NCBI RefSeq assembly: GCF_036227125.1
Contig: NZ_CP109435.1
Coordinates: 7,998,001-8,062,000 of the forward strand
Source: Streptomyces sp. NBC_01485
Lineage (GTDB): Bacteria > Actinomycetota > Actinomycetes > Streptomycetales > Streptomycetaceae
Direction: 5' to 3'
Length of the DNA: 64,000 nt
In this document: positions 1-8,102 of the stretch, one piece after another
Layout of the letters: each line of letters opens with the position of its first letter
Numbering within the stretch: the stretch's first letter is position 1
The notes under the pieces: model-generated
The model's database searches: none
What the model saw: only the letters and a program-made list of their open reading frames with translations
Told to the model about the DNA's origin: nothing
Program-made: the position numbers and the translations under genes

Positions 1-705
1 CGTCCGCTCCATCGTCGGCCGTGGTGTCCGCCTCGTCGGTCGCCCCGCCGTCCGCTCGGCCGTCAGATAGGCGATCACCATGTCGCCGAGCATGGTGCGG
101 TAGTGCTCGCGCTGGGCCGGGTCGACCAGGTCGCGGCCGAACAGCGCCCCGAAGGTGTACCGGTTGGCCACCCGGAAGAAGCAGAACGAGCTGATCATCG
201 CGTGCAGGTCGACGGCGTCCACCTCGGCCGTGAACAGGCCGGACTCCTGCCCGGAGGTCAGGATGCGGCGGATCACGTCGAGCGCGGGGGAGCCGATCCG
301 GCCCAGCTTCTCGGAGGCGGCGATGTGCTCGGCCTCGTGGATGTTCTCGATGCTCACCAGGCGGATGAAGTCGGGGTGCTGCTCGTGGTGGTCGAAGGTC
401 AGCTCCGCCAGCCGGCGGATGGCCGCGACCGGGTCGAGGTGCTCGACGTCGAGCCGCTGCTCGGCCTCCCGGATCACGCCGTACGCCCGCTCCAGGACGG
501 CGGTGAACAACTGCTCCTTGCCGCCGAAGTAGTAGTAGATCATCCGCTTCGTGGTGCTGGTACGGGCGGCGATGTCGTCCACCCGGGCCCCGGCGTAGCC
601 GACCCGGGCGAACTCCCGGGTCGCCACGTCGAGGATCTCGGCCTGGGTGCGGGCGGCGTCACGGGTCCGCCCGTTCGGTCGTTCCGGTTCGTCGACGCTG
701 GTCAT
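1..705 (-). CDS. TetR-family transcriptional regulator (3' end outside window)
   Basis: Reading leftward from ATG at 705, the frame stays open for 235 codons to base 1 with no stop, so the C-terminus lies outside the window. Residues about 20-70 form a TetR helix-turn-helix, with the family's typical YYYF-GGKEQLF segment following the recognition helix. The rest has the helical ligand-domain character of the family. It is divergent from the shikimate dehydrogenase/QsuB pair that starts at 935, and an imperfect palindrome lies between them. By family habit it is a ligand-released repressor of itself and probably of those genes; the ligand (a quinate or shikimate pathway compound) is inference. 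Confidence 0.9.
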   Translation of the reverse strand, partial: MTSVDEPERPNGRTRDAARTQAEILDVATREFARVGYAGARVDDIAARTSTTKRMIYYYFGGKEQLFTAVLERAYGVIREAEQRLDVEHLDPVAAIRRLAELTFDHHEQHPDFIRLVSIENIHEAEHIAASEKLGRIGSPALDVIRRILTSGQESGLFTAEVDAVDLHAMISSFCFFRVANRYTFGALFGRDLVDPAQREHYRTMLGDMVIAYLTAERTAGRPTRRTPRPTMERT

Positions 706-790
706 CGGGTTCCTTCGGGTTCCTTCGGGTGGCGCGGGTGCAGTGCCGCGATTGTAGAAGGGCTTCCCCTCGGACCACTCTCGGTGTATG

Positions 791-808
791 ACTAACTCAC
801 CAGTTCGT
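791..808. promoter_or_regulatory. Candidate TetR operator
   Basis: ACTAACT and AGTTCGT are 6/7 complementary arms separated by CACC. The site lies 86 bases from the TetR start and about 130 bases before the shikimate dehydrogenase start, which suits autoregulation and control of the divergent pair. The binding protein is inferred from position only. Confidence 0.45.
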
Positions 809-826
809 ACATTAGCCCGCCCCGCC

Positions 827-920
827 GTCCGTCAGACAGCCGTCGGGCAGCCGTCAGGCAGTCGTTCGTCAGCTCCGTCAGCTCCGTCAGTCAGCCGTCA
901 GTCAGCCGTCAGTCAGTCGA
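827..920. repeat. Degenerate CAGCCGTCAG repeats in a 5' leader
   Basis: About 90 bases before the ribosome-binding site of the shikimate dehydrogenase gene consist largely of repeated CCGTCAG, GTCAGTCAG and GCTCCGTCAG words. The reading frame is open through the repeat from an upstream ATG at 788, but the AGGAGG at 921-926 and conserved family sequence starting after 935 argue that this is leader, not protein. Confidence 0.7.
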
Positions 921-934
921 TCAGGAGGTCCGCC

Positions 935-1819
935 GTGACCGTCGTCTCCAAGGACTCGTATCTCGTCGGGCTGATCGGTTCCGGCATCGGCCCGTCCCTC
1001 AGCCCGGCGCTGCACGAGCGGGAGGCCGACCGGCAGGGGCTGCGCTATCTGTACCGACTGGTCGACATCGACGTGCTCGGGGTCGCCCCCGAGGCGGTGG
1101 GCGACCTGGTGCGCGGCGCGCGCGAACTCGGCTTCGACGGGCTCAACATCACGCATCCGTGCAAGCAGTTGGTCATCCCGCACCTCGACGGGCTCTCCGC
1201 GCAGGCCGAGGCGCTCGGCGCGGTCAACACCGTCGTCTTCGAGGACGGCCGGGCCGTCGGCCACAACACGGACGTCACCGGCTTCGCCGCCTCCTTCGCG
1301 CGCGGCCTGCCGGACGTCCCGCTGGAGCGGGTCGTGCAACTGGGCGCGGGCGGTGCGGGCGTGGCCGTCGCACACGCCATGCTCACCCTCGGCGCCGGGC
1401 AGGTCACCGTCGTCGACGCGCTGCCCGACCGGGCCGCGGACCTCGCCGACGCCCTGAACCGCCACTTCGGGCCCGGCCGGGCCGCGTCCGCCACCCCGGA
1501 CCGGCTGGCCGACCTGCTCGCGCGGGCCGACGGCATCGTGCACGCCACCCCCACCGGCATGGCTGCCCACCCCGGCCTGCCCTTCCCCGCGGAACTGCTG
1601 CGCCCGGGTCTGTGGGTCGCCGAGGTCGTCTACCGCCCCCTGGAGACCGAACTGTTGCGCACCGCCCGCGCGGTGGGCTGCGCCACTCTCGACGGCGGCG
1701 GAATGGCCGTCTTCCAGGCCGCGGACGCCTTCCGTCTGTTCACCGGCCGTGAGCCCGACAGCGTCAGCATGCTGGCCGACTTCGCGGAGCTGGCCCGCGT
1801 GGCGGAGCACTCCGTATGA
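935..1819 (+). CDS. Shikimate/quinate dehydrogenase family protein
   Basis: This 294-residue protein belongs to the AroE/YdiB/QsuD family of NAD(P)-dependent shikimate or quinate dehydrogenases. The substrate-binding serines are in SLS (21-23), the catalytic lysine in NITHPCKQ (71-78), the conserved aspartate in NTDVTGF (111-117), and the nucleotide-binding loop is GAGGAGVA (137-144). GTG at 935 is preferred because AGGAGG precedes it by 8 bases and homology starts there, although the frame is open from 788. The next gene encodes a QsuB-type dehydroshikimate dehydratase, so a catabolic role (quinate or shikimate toward 3-dehydroshikimate) is more likely than aromatic amino-acid biosynthesis. 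The substrate is inferred. Confidence 0.88.
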   Translation: MTVVSKDSYLVGLIGSGIGPSLSPALHEREADRQGLRYLYRLVDIDVLGVAPEAVGDLVRGARELGFDGLNITHPCKQLVIPHLDGLSAQAEALGAVNTVVFEDGRAVGHNTDVTGFAASFARGLPDVPLERVVQLGAGGAGVAVAHAMLTLGAGQVTVVDALPDRAADLADALNRHFGPGRAASATPDRLADLLARADGIVHATPTGMAAHPGLPFPAELLRPGLWVAEVVYRPLETELLRTARAVGCATLDGGGMAVFQAADAFRLFTGREPDSVSMLADFAELARVAEHSV

Positions 1820-1853
1820 CAGCCGCCGTATGACAGCCGCCGTATGACAGCCG
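1812..1853. repeat. Three tandem 14-bp units over a stop codon
   Basis: CCGTATGACAGCCG occurs three times head to tail at 1812-1825, 1826-1839 and 1840-1853. The first copy contains the TGA stop of the dehydrogenase gene, so the array looks like slipped-strand duplication of the gene's own 3' end. Confidence 0.9.
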
Positions 1854-1875
1854 CGGGCCGTCCGCGGTCGGCCGC

Positions 1876-1979
1876 GCCCACGCGGCGGAGCCGCAGGACG
1901 TCACGCCCCGCGCCTCCGGGGCGCGGCACAGCCCCCGGCACTGCCCCGCGCCCCCGGGGCGCGGCACAGCCCCCGGCAC
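1876..1979. repeat. Streptomyces-type GC-rich intergenic element with a duplicated half
   Basis: The core GCGGCGGAGCCGCA followed by GCCCCGCGCC...GGGGCGC occurs here and again at 18302-18354, so it is a dispersed intergenic element. Its right half is duplicated: 1916-1941 and 1954-1979 are identical 26-bp direct repeats with a 38-base period. It fills the 205-base gap between the dehydrogenase and qsuB. The hairpin potential could attenuate read-through, but no function is shown. Confidence 0.7.
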
Positions 1980-2024
1980 AGGACCCTGCTCAGGCCCAGG
2001 CACAGCCCCCGAAGGAGCACGACC

Positions 2025-3815
2025 GTGCGGACGTCCATAGCCACCGTCTCCCTCAGCGGATCCCTCACCGAGAAGCTCACGGCCGCCGCCCGGGCCGGTT
2101 TCGACGGCGTCGAGATCTTCGAGAACGACCTGCTGGCGAGCCCCCTCACCCCGGAGGAGGTCCGCGCCCGCTGCGCCGACCTCGGCCTCACCATCGACCT
2201 CTACCAGCCGATGCGGGACATGGAGGCCGTGCCCGCCGGGGAGTTCGCCCGCAACCTGCGCCGCGCCCGGCACAAGTTCGAGCTGATGGGCCGGCTCGGC
2301 GCGGACACCGTCCTCGTCTGCTCCAGCGTCTCCCCGCTCGCCGAGGACGACGACGCCCTCGCCGCCGCGCAACTGAGCCAACTGGCCGACCTCGCCCAGG
2401 ACTTCGGCGTCCGCGTCGCCTACGAGGCACTCGCCTGGGGACGGCACGTCAGCACGTACGACCACGCCTGGCGCATCGTCGAGACCGCCGACCACCCCGC
2501 GCTCGGCACCTGCCTGGACAGCTTCCACATCCTCTCCCGAGACTCCGACCCCAAGAACCTCGAAGGCATCGAGGACATACCCGGCGAGAAGATCTTCTTC
2601 CTCCAACTGGCCGACGCCCCGCTGCTCGGCATGGACGTCCTGCAGTGGAGCCGCCACCACCGCTGCTTCCCCGGCCAGGGCGGCTTCGACGTCGCCGGGC
2701 TGGTGAAACACGTACTGTGCACCGGCTACGACGGCCCGCTCTCCCTGGAGGTCTTCAACGACGTCTTCCGGCAGGCCGAGGCCGGCCCGACCGCCGTGGA
2801 CGCCCGCCGCTCCCTGCTGATCCTCCAGGAGGAGGCCGGTATCGAGGCGCTGCCCGCGCCCGCCGCCCCGACCGGCGTCGCCTTCGCCGAACTGGTCACC
2901 CACGACGCCGAACCCGTCGTCGCCCTCCTCACCGGCCTCGGCTTCGCCCGCACCGCCCGCCACCGCGGCAAACCGGTCGAGCTGTGGGAGCAGGGCGAGG
3001 CCCGCATCCTGGTCAACACCGGCCCGGCCGCCCGCCGTGACGGCACCACCCTCGCCGCGATCGGCCTGGAGTCACCGGACCCGGCCGCCGCCGCCCGCCG
3101 CGCCGAGGCCCTGCTCGCCCCCGTCCTGCCCCGCCGCCGCGCCCCCGAGGACGCCCCGCTCGACGCCGTGGCCGCCCCCGACGGCACCGAACTCTTCCTG
3201 TGCGCCACAGACCGCCCCGAACTCCCCAACTGGCGCACCGACTTCGAGCCCGCACCGCACACCCCCACAGCCCGGGCGGACTTCCGTATCGACCACGTGG
3301 CGCTCACTCAGCCCTGGCATCACTTCGACGAGGCGGTGCTCTTCCACCGCGGTGTTCTCGGGCTGGACGCACAGGAGAGCGTCGACGTCGCCGATCCCTA
3401 CGGCCTGCTGCGCAGCCGTGCCGTCGTCAGCGCCGACGGCGGCGTCCGCTTTCCGCTCACCGTCGGCGCGGCCCCCGGCGACGGCACCGCGCACGCGCGG
3501 CACATCGCGCTGGCCACCGACGACGTGGTGGGCGCGGCCCGCCGCTTCATCGCGGCCGGGGCCCGTCTGCTGCGGATCCCCGCGAACTACTACGACGACC
3601 TCGCGGCCCGCTACGAGTTCGCCGACGGCGAGCTGGAGACCTACCGCGACCTCGGCATCCTCTACGACCGCGACGCGCACGGCGTTTTCCGCCACTGCTA
3701 CACGCACACCGTGGGCCGCGTCTTCCTCGAACTCGTCCAGCGTGACGGCGGCTACCAGGGCTACGGCGCCGCCAACGCGCCGGTGCGGCTGGCCGCCCAG
3801 CACGCAGGGCGCTGA
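2025..3815 (+). CDS. qsuB: Two-domain 3-dehydroshikimate dehydratase (QsuB type)
   Basis: The predicted reaction is dehydration of 3-dehydroshikimate to protocatechuate. The N-terminal half (about 1-275) is an AP-endonuclease-2/xylose-isomerase-like TIM barrel. Its E134, D165, Q194 and E242 match the metal-ligand pattern of QsuB-type dehydratases. Residues about 420-590 are a VOC/4-hydroxyphenylpyruvate dioxygenase-like domain retaining a 2-His-1-Glu set: H425 in IDHVAL, H494 in RHIALATDD and E570 in FLELVQ. GTG at 2025 follows AAGGAG at 2012. The 596-residue length fits the fused family. Functional proof that the C-terminal domain is a working oxygenase is lacking, although the iron ligands are intact. 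Confidence 0.88.
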   Translation: MRTSIATVSLSGSLTEKLTAAARAGFDGVEIFENDLLASPLTPEEVRARCADLGLTIDLYQPMRDMEAVPAGEFARNLRRARHKFELMGRLGADTVLVCSSVSPLAEDDDALAAAQLSQLADLAQDFGVRVAYEALAWGRHVSTYDHAWRIVETADHPALGTCLDSFHILSRDSDPKNLEGIEDIPGEKIFFLQLADAPLLGMDVLQWSRHHRCFPGQGGFDVAGLVKHVLCTGYDGPLSLEVFNDVFRQAEAGPTAVDARRSLLILQEEAGIEALPAPAAPTGVAFAELVTHDAEPVVALLTGLGFARTARHRGKPVELWEQGEARILVNTGPAARRDGTTLAAIGLESPDPAAAARRAEALLAPVLPRRRAPEDAPLDAVAAPDGTELFLCATDRPELPNWRTDFEPAPHTPTARADFRIDHVALTQPWHHFDEAVLFHRGVLGLDAQESVDVADPYGLLRSRAVVSADGGVRFPLTVGAAPGDGTAHARHIALATDDVVGAARRFIAAGARLLRIPANYYDDLAARYEFADGELETYRDLGILYDRDAHGVFRHCYTHTVGRVFLELVQRDGGYQGYGAANAPVRLAAQHAGR

Positions 3816-3835
3816 CCTGACTTGCCCGGCCCGGC

Positions 3836-5335
3836 CTACTGCCGGCTGACCGTCCTGGTCACACCGGCGACGACCGTCGTGGCCAGGATCCAGCCGGTGA
3901 CGATGAGGACGTAGGACAGCGTCTGGTACCAGCCGGTCGGCGCGAACGCGCTCTCCTGCCCGAAGGAGATCACCGGCAGCAGCAGGTCGAGGGTGTAGAA
4001 GACCGGGTTGAAGTCGGGCGCCTCGCCCGCCTTGAGCGCGGGCGGGTGGTGTCCCGCGTACGCGATCGAGCCGATGGCGAGCAGCGACAGCAGCCAGACG
4101 GCGGCACGCAGCGGACGGAAGCCGTAGCCGACGGCGGCGTCCTGGAGACGGCCCCACACCTTCCCGTACCAGGGCAGCGTGGACCGGCGACGGCGCTGCT
4201 TGGCGAGCTGGACGAGCCGGGCGGCCTGGTCGTCGCCGATGCGCCGGTACGCGGCGGTGAGCTGCTCGTAGCCGTGCGGGTCGAAGCCGCCCCCGTCGCG
4301 CTCCAGCATCGGCAGCCGGCGTTCGGCCGGCTCGTGCGGGGTGAGGAAGGTGTAGGTGAGGTCGAGGAGACGGACCTCGTCGGGGAGCATCTCCGGTTCC
4401 AGGTGGAGCTGGTTGATCTCGGCGCGCCGCAGATTCAGCCTGCCCTCGATCTGGGCGCCCTCGCGCAGCCACAGCTCGCCGATCACGCAACTGCTGGCGC
4501 GCAGCGCGGTGTCACCAGGGTTGGAGAGCGTCGAGCGCAGCAGGTCCACCCGGCCGGGGACGCGGGCGCCGCGCAGATCGATCCGGCCGTGCGAACGCAG
4601 CCGACGGCCCAGCAGGTTGGCGCCCACCTGGAGGGACTCCGCGTCCAGCACGTGCGCGCCGGGGTTGCTCAGCTCGGCGTCCTCCAGGTCGAGCGAGCGG
4701 GCGACGGTGGCGCCGTCGAGCCGGATCAGCCCGTGGGCGCGCAGGCCCCGCGCGCACAGGTCGTCGTCGATGGAGATCTGGTTGAGCTGGAGGACGGGCT
4801 GCGCGGAGTCCGCCACGAGGGCGTCCGCCACGGCGCTGTCCGCTACGGCGATGACCGCCCCGTCTAGGTACAACGCGCCCTGGATCTGCGCTCTGCTGAG
4901 GTGCACCGGGCCGCTGATACGGCAGCGGGTCAGCCGCAGTCCGCCGTCGATGCGGGAGTGCGCCGCGCCCAGACCGGGCAGCTCGGAGTCGCGCAGGCTG
5001 ACGTAGTTGAGCTGGGCGCCGCCCAGTCGTGGGGCCTCGTCGAAGCGGCAGTGGCCGAGGCGGATCATGCTGTCGACGACCGCTCGCCGCAGGTCGAGCC
5101 GGCCCGTGATCCGCGCCCCCAAGAGCTTGAGGGCCGCTATCTCCCCTGGTTCCCGGGGGCCGTTGAGGAGCAAGGCCCGCAACACGACCGCCCGGACGGT
5201 CCGTTCGGGACCGTAGGGGATGCCGGGACTGTCGGGGCCGTTCTCGTCGCCCTGTGGGCGGAAGTCCACGGTCGCTCCCGTGGCGAAGGCCCGCCAGATC
5301 CGCTGTTCGGCCGGTGTCAGATCGTTGATCTCCAT
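3836..5335 (-). CDS. Membrane-anchored beta-solenoid-like protein
   Basis: The protein has 499 residues and no recognised catalytic motif. From about 70 to 335 it repeats short units of the type G-x-[LI]-x-L-x-x-[AC]-x-[IV], as in GRLDLRRAVV, GGLRLTRCRI, GALYLDGAVI and GRVDLLRSTL. This spacing suggests a pentapeptide- or bactofilin-like right-handed solenoid. Two hydrophobic helices near the C-terminus (about 405-425 and 465-488) anchor it, so the solenoid probably faces the cytoplasm. Similar Streptomyces proteins are often labelled membrane-associated oxidoreductase, but nothing in the sequence supports that label. It converges with qsuB with a gap of 20 bases. Confidence 0.75.
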   Translation of the reverse strand: MEINDLTPAEQRIWRAFATGATVDFRPQGDENGPDSPGIPYGPERTVRAVVLRALLLNGPREPGEIAALKLLGARITGRLDLRRAVVDSMIRLGHCRFDEAPRLGGAQLNYVSLRDSELPGLGAAHSRIDGGLRLTRCRISGPVHLSRAQIQGALYLDGAVIAVADSAVADALVADSAQPVLQLNQISIDDDLCARGLRAHGLIRLDGATVARSLDLEDAELSNPGAHVLDAESLQVGANLLGRRLRSHGRIDLRGARVPGRVDLLRSTLSNPGDTALRASSCVIGELWLREGAQIEGRLNLRRAEINQLHLEPEMLPDEVRLLDLTYTFLTPHEPAERRLPMLERDGGGFDPHGYEQLTAAYRRIGDDQAARLVQLAKQRRRRSTLPWYGKVWGRLQDAAVGYGFRPLRAAVWLLSLLAIGSIAYAGHHPPALKAGEAPDFNPVFYTLDLLLPVISFGQESAFAPTGWYQTLSYVLIVTGWILATTVVAGVTRTVSRQ

Positions 5336-5377
5336 CAGCCGCGACTCTGGCGGGCCTCGCCGAACGGTGTCAACAGG

Positions 5378-5638
5378 CTAGGCCCGCACGTTCCGTTCGG
5401 CGATCACGGGGTCGCCGCGCTCGGTCGACAGCCGGCTGACCGTGACCGTCGCCAACGGAAACAACCGCCCCTCGGCGGGCGGGAGTCCGAGCCGACGGGC
5501 CGTCAGAATCCGTAGGGAATGGGCGTGGGCGACGAGGACGACGACGTCACCGTCGCCGCGCGCGAGCGCCGCGTCCATCCGGGCGCGCACCCGGTCGGCG
5601 CGCCGGCCGATCTCCAGAGGATCCCCAACGGCCCTCGC
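5378..5638 (-). pseudogene. Histidine phosphatase remnant (N-terminal half missing)
   Basis: The frame matches only the C-terminal part of phosphoglycerate mutase-like histidine phosphatases: GDPLEIGRRADRVRARM followed by VVVLVAHAHSLRILTARRLG, which carries the second catalytic histidine. The N-terminal RHG phosphohistidine motif and roughly the first 100 residues of a usual 190-200 are absent. An in-frame TGA sits at 5641-5639, directly against the gnd stop codon. A GTG at 5590 could start a 70-residue peptide, but it would lack the phosphorylated histidine. It lies at the 3' end of a row of decayed pentose-phosphate genes, which supports loss rather than a real small gene. Confidence 0.8.
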
Positions 5639-5641
5639 TCA

Positions 5642-6532
5642 CTACTCCTCCGCCGACTCGACGGCATGGCCGCCGAACTGGTTGCGCAGCGCCGCGATCA
5701 TCTTCATCTGCGGCGAGTCGTCCTGCCGGGACGCGAACCGCGCGAAGAGGGACGCCGTGATGGCGGGCAGCGGTACGGAGTTGTCGATGGCGGCCTCGAC
5801 GGTCCACCTGCCCTCCCCGGAGTCCTCCGCGTAGCCGCGCAGCTTGTCCAGGTGGGTGTCCTCGTCAAGGGCGTTGACGGCCAGGTCGAGCAGCCAGGAA
5901 CGGATGACCGTGCCCTCCTGCCAGGACCGGAAGACCTCGCGCACGTTCTCCACCGAGTCGACCTTCTCCAGCAGTTCCCAGCCCTCGGCGTAGGCCTGCA
6001 TCATGGCGTACTCGATGCCGTTGTGGACCATCTTCGAGAAGTGCCCCGCGCCGACCCTGCCCGCGTGGACATAGCCGTACGGGCCCTCCGGCTTGAGCGC
6101 CTCGAAGATCGGCTGGAGCCGGTCGACGTGCTCCTTGTCGCCGCCGACCATCAGGGCGTACCCGTTCTGGAGGCCCCAGACGCCGCCGGAGACACCGGCG
6201 TCGACGAAGCCGATGCCGTTGGCGCCGAGCTCCTGGGCGTGCTTCTCGTCGTCCGTCCAGCGGGAGTTGCCGCCGTCCACGACGACGTCGCCCGGCTCCA
6301 GCAGCCCGGCGAGTTCGTCGACGGTCGACTGCGTGGCGGCGCCGGCCGGCACCATCACCCAGACGATGCGGGGCGCCTGCAACCGCCCGACGAGTTCGGT
6401 GAGGTCCTTGACGTCGGAGAGCGCGGGGTCGCGGTCGTAGCCGACGACGGTGTGGCCGGCGTGGCGGATGCGTTCGCGCATGTTGCCGCCCATCTTGCCG
6501 AGACCGATCAGGCCAAGCTGCATCGATGTCAT
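5642..6532 (-). CDS. gnd: 6-phosphogluconate dehydrogenase, short form
   Basis: The enzyme performs NAD(P)-dependent oxidative decarboxylation of 6-phosphogluconate to ribulose 5-phosphate. The 296 residues correspond to the short bacterial (YqeC/GndA-like) class. The N-terminal Rossmann motif is GLIGLGKMGGNM, followed by the hydroxyacid-dehydrogenase signature VVDGGNSRWTDDE and the catalytic region FVDAGVSGGVWGLQNG with GHFSKMVHNGIEYAMMQ. The ATG at 6532 has AGGAAG 9 bases upstream, inside the end of the pgi remnant. It appears complete, which is notable because most other genes of this operon are broken. Confidence 0.95.
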   Translation of the reverse strand: MTSMQLGLIGLGKMGGNMRERIRHAGHTVVGYDRDPALSDVKDLTELVGRLQAPRIVWVMVPAGAATQSTVDELAGLLEPGDVVVDGGNSRWTDDEKHAQELGANGIGFVDAGVSGGVWGLQNGYALMVGGDKEHVDRLQPIFEALKPEGPYGYVHAGRVGAGHFSKMVHNGIEYAMMQAYAEGWELLEKVDSVENVREVFRSWQEGTVIRSWLLDLAVNALDEDTHLDKLRGYAEDSGEGRWTVEAAIDNSVPLPAITASLFARFASRQDDSPQMKMIAALRNQFGGHAVESAEE

Positions 6533-6533
6533 G

Positions 6534-6627
6534 TCAGTCCACTTCCTGAGCGTTACGGAGAGAGCGGTAGGCGGCGACGAGAGTGGCGGTGGAGGCGTCG
6601 AGGCCGGGGACCTCGGCACCGGGGGGC
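6534..6627 (-). pseudogene. pgi: Glucose-6-phosphate isomerase remnant (last ~30 codons)
   Basis: Between the opcA stop and the gnd start, one frame encodes GAEVPGLDASTATLVAAYRS and ends in TGA at 6536-6534. This resembles the C-terminus of actinobacterial glucose-6-phosphate isomerase as I know it (GADVPGLD-STAALVAAYR). The other roughly 520 residues are gone. The position between opcA and gnd is where pgi sits in the intact tkt-tal-zwf-opcA-pgi-gnd operon known from Streptomyces. Because the tail is only about 30 residues, identification rests on both sequence and position. Confidence 0.7.
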
Positions 6628-6628
6628 G

Positions 6629-7564
6629 TCAGACATGGGAGGGAGTGTCCTTGGTGGCCTCGCCCCGCAGGGCGACGGCGTACATCTCGTCCGCGTCGAG
6701 GCGCCTGAGCTCCTCGGCGATGAGTTCGGAGGTGGCGCGGACCTTCAGCGCGAGGGTGCGCGAGGGCTGGCCGGGCAGCGTGAGCGTGGCCAGCGGGCCC
6801 TCGGGGCGGTCGATGAGGATCTCGCCGCTCTCGGTGCCGAGCCGGACGGCCGTCACGACCGGTCCGGCGGTGACGACCCGCTCGACCGTGACGTTCAGCC
6901 GGGCCTGGAGCCAGCGCGCGAGCAGTTCCGCGCTCGGGTTCTCCGCCTCGCTCTCCACGGCCGCCGAGGTGATCGGCATCTTGGCCTGGTCGAGGGCGGC
7001 GGCCAGCATCGAACGCCACGGGGTGAGCCGGGTCCAGGCGAGGTCGGTGTCGCCGGGCGCGTACGACTTCACGCGCGCCTCCAGGGCCGTCAGGGGCCGC
7101 TCGACGGCGTACATGTCGGTGATCCGGCGCTGCGCGAGCGCGCCCAGCGGGTCCTTGGACGGGTTCTGCGGCGCGTCCACCGGCCACCACACGACGACCG
7201 GCGCGTCGGGCAGCAGCAGCGGCAGGACGACGGAGTCGGCGTGCTCGGTCACCTCGCCGTACGTCCGCAGGACGACCGTCTCGCCGGTGCCCGCGTCGGC
7301 GCCCACCCGGACCTCGGCGTCGAGGCGGGAGGTGGTGCGGTCGCGCGGGCTGCGGGCGTGCCGCTTGATGACGACCAGGGTGCGCGAGGGGTGCTCGTGC
7401 GAGGCCTCCTCGGCCGCCTTGATCGAGTCGTAGGCGTTCTCCTCGTCCGTGACGACGACCATCGTCAGGACCATGCCCACTGCGGGCGTCCCGATGGCGC
7501 GGCGACCCTCCACCAGCGCCTTGTTGATCTTGCTTGCCGTGGTGTCGGTCAGGTCGATCTTCAT
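6629..7564 (-). CDS. opcA: OpcA, glucose-6-phosphate dehydrogenase assembly protein
   Basis: This 311-residue protein matches OpcA, the actinobacterial and cyanobacterial factor needed for full activity or assembly of glucose-6-phosphate dehydrogenase. Typical stretches are MKIDLTDTTASKINKAL at the start, GMVLTMVVVTDEENAYD near residue 30-45, and the PVVVWWP core. The ATG at 7564 overlaps the zwf stop (ATGA), showing the original translational coupling. The gene is intact although its partner zwf beside it is broken. It must therefore serve a Zwf encoded elsewhere, or be a survivor in a dying operon. Confidence 0.93.
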   Translation of the reverse strand: MKIDLTDTTASKINKALVEGRRAIGTPAVGMVLTMVVVTDEENAYDSIKAAEEASHEHPSRTLVVIKRHARSPRDRTTSRLDAEVRVGADAGTGETVVLRTYGEVTEHADSVVLPLLLPDAPVVVWWPVDAPQNPSKDPLGALAQRRITDMYAVERPLTALEARVKSYAPGDTDLAWTRLTPWRSMLAAALDQAKMPITSAAVESEAENPSAELLARWLQARLNVTVERVVTAGPVVTAVRLGTESGEILIDRPEGPLATLTLPGQPSRTLALKVRATSELIAEELRRLDADEMYAVALRGEATKDTPSHV

Positions 7565-8102
7565 GGCCTGCGCCAGCTCCGTCCGTCTCGTGCGAGCATC
7601 TCGTCGGCTTCCTCGGGTCCCCAACTGCCCGAGGGGTACTGCGCGGGCCTGCCGCGCCGTGCCCAGTACTCCTCGATCGGGTCGGGGATCCTCCAGGACT
7701 CTTCCACTTCCTGGTGGCGCGGGAACAGGGTGGCGTCGCCGAGCAGCACATCCAGGATGAGGCGCTCGTACGCCTCCGGGCCGGACTCGGTGAAGGACTC
7801 GCCGTAGGCGAAGTCCATCGTGACGTCCCGGATCACCATCGAGGCGCCCGGCACCGTGGACCCGAACCGCACCGTGGCGCCGTCGTCGGGCCGGACGCGG
7901 ATGACGATCGTCTTCGCGCCCAGTTCCTCGGTGGCCGTGGAGTCGAAGGGTCGTAGATCGCCGGCATCGGCTTCTTGCGGGACAGGTCGCCGGTCACGCC
8001 GAAGATGACCAGGCCGGACGGCCCCGCGACGGCGTGGAGGCGCCGGTCGCGGGGGTCCCGCAGGGGGTTCTCCCAGTCCACGCCGAGCGTGCTGGCACTC
8101 AT
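7561..8102 (-). pseudogene. zwf: zwf remnant: large internal deletion with frameshift
   Basis: The 5' end encodes a genuine glucose-6-phosphate dehydrogenase N-terminus, including the cofactor loop VIFGVTGDLSRKK and the start of MPAIYD. At about 7948-7955 the sequence jumps, in a different frame, to the C-terminal quarter, DSTATEELGAKTIVIRV, through to EEADEMLARDGRSWRRP and TGA. About 330 of some 500 residues are missing, including the substrate-binding and catalytic region. Start and stop overlaps with tal and opcA are preserved, so the deletion is inside the gene. No active enzyme can be made from it. Confidence 0.9.

Noticed and set aside
5519..7807. A 762-codon open frame on the plus strand across the gnd-opcA region
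   Set aside because: It is antisense to gnd, opcA and the zwf remnant, has an Arg/Val/Gly-biased composition typical of antisense frames in high-GC DNA, and shows no family motif.
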